Shown here one piece after another: positions 39,594 to 48,834 of a stretch of DNA of 64,000 nucleotides. This stretch comes from Ciona savignyi (taxonomy: Eukaryota; Chordata; Ascidiacea; Phlebobranchia; Cionidae), in assembly GCA_000149265.1 (NCBI GenBank), contig CH002671.1, positions 272,294 to 336,293 of the forward strand, written 5' to 3'. A model generated the notes under the pieces. The model searched no databases. It worked only from the letters and a program-made list of their open reading frames with translations, and was not told the DNA's origin. Both the position numbers and the translations under genes were made by a program. Within the stretch, counting starts at the first letter, position 1. Every line of letters begins with the position of its first letter.

Positions 39594-40571
39594 TTTCAAA
39601 CTTCTCTATTGTTAAAATTTAATATTGAACTAAGACTATCTGAACAAACAAATGTATCATAGTTGACAGGTGAATTACTTATTTTTATTCTGATCGGAAG
39701 TTAAATACATTCTTAGATATTTCTACAGGACTATCATCGAATAATGAACACCGACAAGTTGCCGACATAGTTGCAACTTTGTTATACATAATAAAGACAT
39801 TGTCAACTTTATACTAGTTAAACTGATTATTTCGCTAAATGCTTTACCAAGAAAACAACCAAATTTTCACTTTAGCCAGATGGTCTTTAACGATAAAAAG
39901 TTTAAAGACGACATAAATATCATACAAACTGTAGTTATCGGGGTAAACATATATGTTCTAACATAAAACAAGTGTGATGTGTTTGTAGGAACCCAAATGT
40001 TAACCTTACACTGGGCTCACTACCTAAATATGTGCAATATAACAATTGCCGTTTAAATACACATGTAGATAGAAATGAAAATCTAGTAGGCCTAGTCATG
40101 GCAGTAACTATGCATGGTAAAGATGAAAACAAAACAGGCTAAATGACCATGGTGGCTAAATGTAATATTCCTATACTTAGAAATACCGTACTATACCAAA
40201 TAAAAAAACTTCTAAGAAAAGGCTATACAAGATTTTTTAGTTCAAGGATAACGTGTATATACATAAATAACAACAATAAAAACTTTCTACGACTTTACAT
40301 ATACAACAACCACTTTTCAATAAACGATATTGCGACTGGTGGTTACACAAAAAGCGATATCCACCAGATTCAACGTAAGGAGAAAAGCGCATAAAAACAA
40401 GAACTTCTTTGTGGGATACTTCCACATTCGTTTTCAAACGACGTGACGTCGTGTTAAGCTATATATATTAACCAATTAGCCTTGTTTGTTGAATATTAGG
40501 TAGGCGGTAGGCTAATACCTACAATATTGTATTTCAATAGAAATCGAGCACATACAATTACAAGGTATACT

Positions 40572-40899
40572 AAACCGGTCCCTCATATTTTGGTACAGGG
40601 GTCCGCTAGGGCTCCGCTAGGTCCGCTCAGGTCCGCTAGGTCCAGCGCTAGGTCCGCTAGGTCCGCTAGGTCCAGCGCTAGGTCCGCTAGGTCCGCTAGG
40701 TCCAGCGCTAGGTCCGCTAGGTCCGCTAGGTCCGCTAGGTCCGCTAGGTCCGCTAGGTCCGCTAGGTCCAGCGCTAGGTCCGCTAGGTCCGCTAGGTCCG
40801 CTAGGTCCGCTAGGTCCAGCGCTAGGTCTGCTAGGTCCGCTAGCTCAGCTAGGTCCAGCGTTAGGTCCGCTAGGTCCATTTGACTTCTATAAATTATAG
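40572..40899 (+). repeat. Minisatellite element, copy A (GGTCCGCTA units)
   Basis: The array at 40600-40877 consists of the 9-mer GGTCCGCTA mixed with the 12-mer GGTCCAGCGCTA. A leader, GGTCCCTCATATTTTGGTAC then AGGG, precedes it from about 40577. The array stops at GGTCCAT, and 9 nt later comes a perfect 13-nt palindrome, CTATAAATTATAG (40887-40899). The unit length is a multiple of three and stop-free in several frames, so long false ORFs appear on both strands. Leader, array and inner hairpin recur inverted in copy B. Confidence 0.85.
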
Positions 40900-41142
40900 C
40901 AGTTACACAACTACTTGAAAAAATGGGGTTTGAAATATACGTTGACCAAACTAAGGGCCATCGCAATTTAATCAAAGTTGCGCTATGTATAATAATGCTA
41001 CTATTTTATATAAATTACGCATTACCCAAAAAACATTCTGGTAATGCGCACTATAATAAAAAACCTTAACTGAAAGTTGTTTATTATTCAAATGATCACC
41101 CACTATTTCTTTGGCATATATTAAATCATTATATGAAATACT

Positions 41143-41301
41143 GTTTCGTCCAAATGTCAGTCAAATCTCCGAGTGAACCACGCAGACAACTGCACCTGGA
41201 GAGAGCGAGCGCGATAAGCCCCCCCATCAAAGGAATAAAGACCACCACGAGTTGCGGTTTCCTACAGGCTCTCGGAGCTTTGACTGACATCTGGACTAAA
41301 C
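41143..41301. mobile_element. Short terminal-inverted-repeat element (MITE-like), 159 bp
   Basis: The first 31 bp (41143-41173) and the last 31 bp (41271-41301, reverse strand) match at 28 of 31 positions, sharing ATGTCAGTCAAA and CTCCGAG. The interior is GC-rich (GAGAGAGCGAGCGCGATAAGC) and noncoding. No clear target duplication was seen. A long-stem hairpin locus is the alternative reading. Confidence 0.6.
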
Positions 41302-42579
41302 GCCATTTTGTTTAGAGTCGCAATTAAACGTTTATAAGTACATACAATTTCGTTCAGTCGAAATCACAAAAAATGCTTTACAATCAACTATGTCGTATAT
41401 TTCCGCTATATTGCACAATTAACAGTGAGTCTGCAATATGTGTTACTATGTTATAACACAGTCGTAATCGGTATAACCCACCCCCAATGGCGTCGCGGTT
41501 TACGAAATATTTTTAATTACTCTCCGTATTTATTTTCGTATTTCCGTCAATTTTATGCATCATCGAACTGTGACACGTGGTATTCGTGACAAATGACAGT
41601 GTTATAACGCTCTGTTGTGTGTTTTTAATCAAATTAGAAATACGCCAAAAAATCAAATCATTCGAACAAATGGTTTGACATGAAAACACCTTAACATCTA
41701 CTATCTTCGTGCAAGTAAGATACTGGCCGGCATGTGGTCTTAATGTCCGTGGTGCGAAGACTGATTACAATCTCCGCAAATGTAATCGGTGATAATAAAA
41801 GAACATTGAGAAACACGTGTGTAAGTCTATGATTACGTAATAGTTCAATGGATCCTTAACCACGTGGCCAAAAAGACGCAAACGTGTCATTCTGCAAGCA
41901 AAGCAATATTTTTATATTTGGAATGCGATTTACGCGGTAATTCGAAGAAAACGACGAAAAATCGCTTCGTTAAAACCTCTGAATTATTTGAAGATGACTC
42001 GCGTAATTAGAATTACGGAGCAATTTAATATCGCCGCATAAACTTTTTTTCCATTTCTTTGTTTTTGATTGTCCCAGAATTTTGGGTAGACAATGTCTAC
42101 GTTGTCCCCCGGCTAGGTACACCACTGCGTACAGCTCATGCCAGTCCAGTGAAGAATCAGGTAAGAACAAAGACAATTGCAATTCATTCTTTTGTATGAC
42201 TTGGAAAAACACAACCGGTAATATATAAATGACAGATGGTTGTGAAACGGCAATACTTTATCAGCAAACTCTTCTACCGATGGAAATCCCCGTGCCGTCT
42301 GTGGCGATGTGACTTTCGGCGATTGGGTAAAGCATTGTGTTCTATTCTTCCTAAATTGTCAATATTGCATTTCCTTAGCATTTTCGGTCGTCCAACGAGC
42401 GCACGGTTTCTGGTATATGCACAATGTCACAATCACGTGCGATTGTTTTATCGTTTTAACTTTGATTTTGACCTGCAGAAATTCAAATAATAAAATCGCA
42501 ACTTAGAATTCTTGGGCTAAATACAAAGAAAAACAAATAAAATGGAAACAAACAACAAATCAATCGACGACCGACCATT

Positions 42580-42892
42580 GACCTAGGATAGAATAGGATA
42601 TTCATCTTTATCCCCGTGAATGGGAAAACCAAGGGGTTAACACACGGGCAATCTTCAGATCACCTCGCGCCCATCGTCGGGTTACCGGAGCTATTGCAGT
42701 GTGTTTTATATGATAGACACGTATCTTACAATTTGGTGGAACCCATTAATCTACGCTGGGTTCAGGGCAACGTCCCGTAAAGTGGCCTTGCCCAAGGACA
42801 CAACCCGACTAGCTATAGCGACCATGTTTCGTACCTACAACCTTTCGATTGAAAGGCGACGCACTTTAACCGTTAGACTAACGGGCCGGACG
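42580..42892 (-). mobile_element. tRNA-derived SINE, near full length
   Basis: Read on the minus strand: a tRNA-like head (GGCCCGTTAGTCTAACGG, then CCTTTCAATCGAAAGGTTG), a central GTGTCCTTGGGCAAGGCCAC, a body with ACACACTGCAATAGCTCCGG and AACCCGACGATGGGCGCGAG, and a tail with CCCCTTGGTTTTCCCATTCA then GGGATAAAGATGAATATCCT. Order and wording match the plus-strand copy at 47838-48125. A second, older copy abuts its head. Confidence 0.75.
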
Positions 42893-43065
42893 AATTCGGA
42901 AAACCAAGGGGGTTAACACAATCGTCAGATAACATTACGCCTATAGTCAGGTGACTGGGGATCTTGCAGTGTGTTGTTTATGATCGAGACATTTCTTCAA
43001 TATAGTAGTACAACCCATTAATTAGAATGTCCGTTAATCGCCTTGCGAAGGACACAGCCGACAAC
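42893..43065 (-). mobile_element. tRNA-derived SINE, partial older copy
   Basis: Same family and orientation as the neighbouring copy: it keeps tail (GGAAAACCAAGGGGGTTAAC on the plus strand), body (GCAGTGTGTTGTTTATGATC) and the degenerate central motif near 43045 (GCCTTGCGAAGGACAC), but no recognisable head. The younger copy joins its tail directly, suggesting insertion of one next to or into the other. Confidence 0.6.
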
Positions 43066-43453
43066 CCAAAGATTACAGCTCATATTGATATATTATTTGG
43101 TAAATGCAATACTATTTAAATCTGAAAGGGCCTGTAGTTGGCAGTTCATATAATTATTTAAAAAAAATCGGCGTGTCTTTAATGTTTGTTCGCGTACAAG
43201 ATTTAGTAGCGCCATTGCAAAGTTTCAAATGGCCAAGAATGTCCTAACGCCAGCACTGTCTACAAACCGCCCACACTCCCAACACACTGCCCACACTGGA
43301 CATTCAGAGTCACCCGTTCATAAAGTTTACTATCAGTCACCCTCAGAGGTAGATTACCTGATCGACACACTGAAAAACACGACACAACAACACTGAAAAA
43401 CATCACATCCCATGATCATATTCACAAATTTTATTATCACAATATCTCAAGAT

Positions 43454-43519
43454 GCTGGACCTAGCGCTAGACCTAGTGGACCTAGCGCCAGGACCTAGCT
43501 CTGCACCTAGCGGACCTGT
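43454..43519 (-). repeat. Minisatellite remnant of the same family
   Basis: About 65 bp of degenerate GGACCTAGCGCT/GGACCTAGCG units in the same orientation as copy B, ending in CGGACCTGTA as copy B does but then diverging from its leader. No inner palindrome is evident. It looks like a decayed or short copy. Confidence 0.6.
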
Positions 43520-43894
43520 AGCAGCACTCTAACTTTAGATGGGTTTTAAGCGGGATAGGACAAGGGATAAACATAGGTTAAGTATTTTATTGAGTAACCA
43601 CGCAAGGTGCAGCCAATAAGAGCGTTGTACACAAGGGGCATAACTTAGGTAAGCAAGCGAGGCTCTACCAATATGCTCTCTGATATTAGAAAATTATACA
43701 CAGTTTATATAAGACACATATAACAGGAAACACATGTTTGTACACGAGGCCTGGCAGGCGTTTAAACTTTCGGGAAACAATTCATCGATTGACATGCCAA
43801 AACAGGAAAATAATTGCAATTTTCCATTAACAAAATATGGACACATGCCATGGCGACCTAATTGTTAAACAATACAGAAATACAATTATAAACG

Positions 43895-44320
43895 TGTGGG
43901 ATTCCCACAGTCCTAGTGATGGACCTAGCGCTGGACCTAGCGGACCTAGCGGACCTAGCGGACCTAGCGCTGGACCCAGCGCTGGACCTAGCGGACCTAG
44001 CGGACCTAGCGGACCTAGCGGACCTAGCGGACCTAGCGGACCTAGCGCTGGACCTAGCGGACATAGCGGACCTAGCGCTGGACCTAGCGGACCTAGCGCT
44101 GGACCTAGCGCTGGACCTAGCGGACATAGCGGACCTAGCGCTGGACCTAGCGGACCTAGCGGACCTAGCGCTGGACCTAGCGGACCTAGCGCTGGACCTA
44201 GCGCTGGACCTAGCGGACCTAGCGGACCTAGCGGACCTAGCGGACCTAGCGGACCTAGCGGACCTAGCGGACCTAGCGGACCTAGCGGACCTGTACAAAA
44301 TAGAGGGACCCTACTAAACT
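43895..44320 (-). repeat. Minisatellite element, copy B (inverted relative to copy A)
   Basis: The array at 43921-44292 is built of GGACCTAGC (9 bp) and GGACCTAGCGCT (12 bp), the reverse complements of copy A's units. Read on the minus strand it has the same leader (GGTCCCTCTATTTTGTACAG, 44288-44308) and the same exit, GGTCCAT. About 10 nt later comes a perfect 15-nt palindrome, TGTGGGA-T-TCCCACA (43895-43909), different in sequence from that of copy A. A few GGACATAGC variants recur inside, suggesting local unit duplication. Confidence 0.85.
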
Positions 44321-44701
44321 ACTAACTCACTAAGGAAACTCTATGGCCTTGCAAAAAAGTAAAAAAAAACACCAAAAAGACAGTCTGTAAATAAGTGATT
44401 ATCATATTAAATTATTCGGTATAGCTTTAGCATTTTGGTATTAAACCAACGCTCTTATGTTAATTAAATATAAATATTACATTTATAAGGTATTTTTTAC
44501 GATATATAAGACCCGACATCTGAAAAAAAAAAAAAAAAACACTTGTTAGGGAAATTCCCTTATGTAATGTTTAAGTGTTTTTGAACCTTGATAAATTTTG
44601 TTGCTTGATTTTCGTGTTCCTGCCGAATTCGAACAGATAGGTCTATACTGTAATTGAAGTTAAATTTTAGATTATATTGTGTGATTAATAAACAAAGTGT
44701 A

Positions 44702-47447
44702 ATGGCAACTGCTCAACAACCAGGAAATCCTCAGGCAAATCCTGAAACTCAAACGCAAAGTTCAATGCCCCTTCCTATTATGAAAGTAAGAGGAGTTCTT
44801 ATACCTCGGTTACCCTTTAACGCAAATAGGCAAACCGATTTAGACGACTTACAAGAAATTATTTTGGCCAAAAGGTTATTTTAACTGGTTGGTTTGTTTA
44901 ATATGAATTTTCTCCCTACCAGGACCTGTTGGAAATTTTCGTTTTCTGTGCGCCGGATTTTTTCGCCAACATTTTTTAATCTAAATATTGCGCCACGCCA
45001 GCAATACTAATTTGCACCACCACAAACGAAGTTGCATCATTTTCAATTTAAACTTTAAAATATAAAGCTTGAAGTACCAAAAATACTGACATAAGTAAAA
45101 TAAAGTGTAATCACGCCATGTCAGCAGAATTTTGGAGTTTTCTGTTCTAATACCCGAAAAAGCAGTCCGGGCTCTACACGCCAGGTATATGCGGCGCATC
45201 ATATGAACTTTCCAGTAGAGTACCAGGATAAAAATTACACACTTATCCTCTTCAACATGGTGTCTCTATTTACATGAGGACACTTAGGAACACTAACTCT
45301 ACACCGAATTCTAACTCTAACCCTTCTACCGATCCTGTAGAATTAGAGGTACCGCCTACAACAGGCCGATACATGTGAAATAGCACCACTAATTTTTTTT
45401 TAATAAAAGTGTAAAAATGGAAGTCGGATCTTACCCAGTTATTATTTATAGTACGTCGATCAGTATACTGATGAAGCTGTCAAGAGAGGTATTGCCCCAA
45501 AGCCTCCAATACCAATCCAGACTTCGTATGAGATGTTTGGTCAGATTTGTCACCAAGATGATGCAATAATAAGACCACTGGAGTCCCAGGTGAACTAAGT
45601 GCTGATTTTACACTCTCAACTTGTTGGCCTGAAACCTCTTATTATTATTAGTTTAGGCATTTTCATCTAATTGTCTGAATGAATAGCTTATTGCATCTTT
45701 TTTTAATCGAATGGTTGTAGGACTAAAACTGGTTGCTACTAGTAAATTAATTTGTCTACTTGGTTCTAAGTGGACAACTAATCCCAGTGGTTTAATGGGT
45801 TAAACTAAAAATGTTAGAACATTTTAAACATCTACAACTTAAAGTTTAATGATGGATAAATCTTTAGGCTTGATTACAGAACAAGAGGATACTAAGGTCA
45901 ATGTTTAAATAAGTTCATATTGTATAAGCTGACTGGTTATATATATATATCTTGTTGTCAGACCCTCAATTCAAATTCTCAACAGGGTATCTCCCAATTA
46001 CACCCCGAAGTATATGACAAGAGAAGTGAGTTAAAAAAGATGACAGTTTCAATCCTGTGCAGTTTTCTTGATTTGCTTGATATTCTTGTAAAAGCGGGAG
46101 TGTCAACTGCCCGAGATGAAAAAATCGAAGATCTGAATCTTCTTTTCATCCACATGCATCATCTCATTAATGAATACAGGTGATTTCATATAACATGTTT
46201 CAATAACTGAGTTTAAAATATCAAGATTCATATTGATTATGCTGGGCGCTGGCACTCCCAAAGGTTTAGCTTGTTTATTTTTTTTATATATTCCAAAAAA
46301 ATAATAACAGAAGGCAGTAGTTAAAGCACATCTGCAATCCACATAGAAAAGTGTATAAAACAACAGATGTGGTTGTTACACAATAATTATTATAATTGAT
46401 TGCTTAATACTATAACTAGATGTTTGGGATGCATGTTTTCTAGTATAACATACAAAATACTACCCTATGTTTATCTAAGAAACAATAATACGAGAGCATA
46501 TGATGGCTGTTGTGGTTGTTTGGTAATTGATTTTCTATTTTTTTTGACTATTAGTTGTTGTCATATTGACATCATTTGTTGTTTTTCCCTGCAAGGCCAC
46601 ATCAAGCAAGAGAAACATTGAAAGTCATGATGGCCTTGCAGAAGAAGAACTTAGTTGACGTTGGTGACATATTGTGCAAAAACATGGAGAAAGCATCGGA
46701 AATTTTACGACAGTGTTCGCAGGAATTAGCTACAATAAGTGTGAAGGTATATAGTGTGATAGATATTTCTTTATGATACCGGTACTACATGGATTTAAAT
46801 AACGTGTAAGTTGCAGTAAGGTGAAATGTCATGCATAATAAAAACCCAATATCACATTCCGTCAACTTATGGCTAGTGATACATAGTTAATTAGTTTGCA
46901 TAGTTAGCTTAATCGGTTAAAATGTCGATGATCTGCTCACAGCTGAAAGGTTGTAAGATCAAAACCAGCCACTGTCTTAGATGATTGTGTCCTTGGGCAA
47001 GGCACTATACAGAAATCGTATGAAATCAGTTGATTTATGGTTTCTATTAAACCTGAATGGATATCTCAATCATTTTTAACACATTGCATTAGCTATGGCA
47101 CCCTGACGGTGGTCATGACGTAATATGAAAAATGTGTGATAAATCCCTTGCTTTTTCATTTTATAGGATAAGTATGATTTACCTTTATAACTTAGGTTTT
47201 GACATCGCTGGACGTGGACACCCCTCTTTTGTTGGGTGACCCAGGGATTTCAACAAGCAACTCCGCAAACGACATTGAACCAATGAACATTGAAAGTGTG
47301 TTGGGTTTAAATTCGAGCTCTGTGATTGGTCAGCCTGAGCCAATGATGGAGGTGGAACAGAGTTACCATGACGACATGACTAACAACAACTCAGTTGAAG
47401 ACAAAGACATGCTAATGTGCAGCGTCATCGATGACATGAATGAATGA
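44702..47447 (+). CDS. MED7: Mediator complex subunit 7
   Basis: Subunit of the Mediator middle module, which pairs with MED21 and links transcription factors to RNA polymerase II in the nucleus. Exons: 44702-44785, 45452-45589, 45986-46179, 46596-46746, 47196-47447; phases 0, 0, 2, 0; 272 residues against about 233 in human. The first ATG in frame gives [11 protein letters not shown]. Conserved blocks (from memory of human MED7): Y-T-D-E followed by [52 protein letters not shown] and a C-terminal SVIDDMNE like VLIDEMNE. Splice joins fall within the conserved runs (LESQ|G and NEYR|PHQARE) and restore them exactly. The extra length lies in the acidic, Ser/Asn-rich segment before the C-terminus. 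Two SINE relics sit in its introns. The gene appears intact. Confidence 0.95.
45715..45830 (+). mobile_element. Diverged SINE fragment in a MED7 intron
   Basis: GGTTGTAGGACTAAAACTGGTTGCTAC resembles the SINE head GGTTGCAGGTTCGAAACTGG followed by TCGCTAAC. A CCCAGTGGTTTAATGGGTTA stretch follows. It is too decayed to place its ends. Confidence 0.35.
46885..47165 (+). mobile_element. tRNA-derived SINE, old copy in the last MED7 intron
   Basis: It shows the head (TTAGCTTAATCGGTTAAAATG, then GCTGAAAGGTTGTAAGATC), the central motif TGTCCTTGGGCAAGGCAC (perfect) and body/tail remnants (ACACATTGCATTAGCTATGG, CCCTGACGGTGGTCATGACG, CCCTTGCTTTTTCATT). The B-box is degraded (TAAGATCAAAA). It ends about 30 bp before the last exon. 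Confidence 0.65.
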
Positions 47448-47837
47448 GGCAGAAAGTAAGAATCGTTACTTTTGTTATAGGTGGCTGGAATTGGAAACAT
47501 TTTTTAATCATAAGTAAACCATTGACCAACTGCAATGTTAAAAGAATATGCCCTTTTGGCGTCTCCGGTCGATTTCAGAATCTATTTTAATGAGTTTAGG
47601 TTTTTGACAACCCATGATATTTTAATCGATTACTTGTGACATTCTTGCCAAAGAAAAATAGTACCACAACAGGGCATGTATCAAGCTGTTCAATTTTATA
47701 ATATCATTCCTAACCACTTCAGGTTCCAGTTTAAGGAAAAACAAAAAAATGACTGTTTTGTAACTTTAAAACTTTATTTTTGTTATTTAAAATGACTAAA
47801 ACCTATTATTTTTTTAACATCCGCATTGTACGACAAG

Positions 47838-48125
47838 TTAGTCTGGTGGTTTAGTTAGACGCTTTTCAACCGAAAGGTTGCAGGTTCGAAACTGGTCGCT
47901 AACTAGTCGGTTGGGTCCTTGGGCAAGGCACCGACATTGCTCAAACAAGGCGGATTATTAGGTTTTACTAAATTGAAGTAACGTAAGTAATTAGTATCAG
48001 ATACAACAAACTGCAATAGTTTGGGTAACCCGACGGTGGGCGCGAGGTGATCTTACATTTGCCCATGTGTTAAACCCCTTGGTTTTCCCATTCACTGGGA
48101 TAAACATGAATATCCTATCCTGTTC
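47838..48125 (+). mobile_element. tRNA-derived SINE, best full-length copy
   Basis: The A-box region is CTGGTGGTTTAGTTAGACG, followed by TTTTCAACCGAAAGGTTG and an intact B-box, GGTTCGAAACTGG. Next come the central GTCCTTGGGCAAGGCACCG, the body (CTGCAATAGTTTGGGTAACC, then CGACGGTGGGCGCGAGGTG) and the tail CCCCTTGGTTTTCCCATTCA, then TGGGATAAACATGAATATCC. This copy defines the family found in several orientations across 37.9-54.7 kb. It has no coding capacity and would depend on a LINE for mobility. Confidence 0.8.
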
Positions 48126-48747
48126 ATTCAAAAGCAGATAAAATTACAATTTATATTATACTCGTAATAAAACAGGTTAAAAGAATATGGCTACATCTTA
48201 AACGATAAACGAACATAAAATTGTTTCTGCACTAAAATGTTTTTTTACAGGATTTTTTTTACATGAAGTGCAGGTTTTTTGCCAACAAACTTATTTTTCT
48301 TTCTTTGTTACAGCCTCTCTCATTCAACATCAATACAAATTTTTGTTTGACCTAAAAGTATCGTCACCACTCCATGGTAACAGCAAGAAGGTACAACGTG
48401 GAGAGATCAAATGTCAGTTTGTTTTTTTTTCGATTAATGGTAATTGCAATCATATTACCACGAAATCTGATGAAAGTTCTTTGTTTTGTATTTTTTCTAG
48501 TAAAACTCTTTTTGTGGCGGTTTTCTATGCTCTTTAAATTATGTAGTTAAAGACATTGACTTTCTAACAATAGCTGTTTTAAACTGCAGTGGAGTTAAAA
48601 AAAACCTAAAAAATAGTGAACCGCAGCTACAATAGCTAATCAGCCTTCCTGCGAGGTGTGTTATAACTGATTGGATTTTTATCCAGTGTAATGTCGTGCT
48701 TCAACCCCAATAATCAATCCCTACAACTTTACTATTTTTTACATGTC

Positions 48748-48753
48748 TTTATT
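48748..48753 (-). terminator. Poly(A) signal AATAAA of the TEX26-like gene
   Basis: On the minus strand AATAAA lies 82 nt past the proposed TGA at 48835-48837. This position supports the short final exon 48857-48835. Confidence 0.55.
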
Positions 48754-48834
48754 GTTAAAACATACTATATATTCAAATTCATACTAGCAGTGTACTGTGA
48801 GATAATACTATCATAAACAGGCTTGACACATTCT

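Larger units (their letters stand above)
39594..44701. other. Repeat-rich region between the divergent M6 and MED7 genes
   Basis: Divergent upstream regions of M6 (minus) and MED7 (plus). It contains the two opposed minisatellite arrays, a 159-bp inverted-repeat element, two adjacent SINE copies and a poly(A) run at 44522-44539. A GACGTGACGTC palindrome-like site at about 40440 with TATATATA some 20 bp to its right could be promoter elements, but no gene starts next to them. No supported protein gene is present. Confidence 0.6.
47448..48834. other. Convergent 3' spacer between MED7 and the TEX26-like gene
   Basis: The two genes end towards each other. The spacer holds MED7 3' UTR sequence, a full-length SINE and an AATAAA near 48167 that could serve MED7. 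The open frames in it show no family resemblance. Confidence 0.5.

Noticed and set aside
40436-40470. CRE-like GACGTGACGTC plus TATATATA as a promoter
   Set aside because: No supported gene starts on the plus strand nearby, and for the minus-strand M6 gene the order of the sites is wrong. Kept only as a remark.
40527-40975. Long open frames of repeating Ser-Ala-Arg or Ala-Asp-Leu units over minisatellite copy A
   Set aside because: A 9/12-bp unit without stops gives open frames on both strands. There is no non-repetitive coding context.
43837-44325. Collagen-like Gly-Pro-Ser repeat frame over copy B
   Set aside because: Same artefact of a repeat unit that is a multiple of three; mirror frames on the other strand are equally open.
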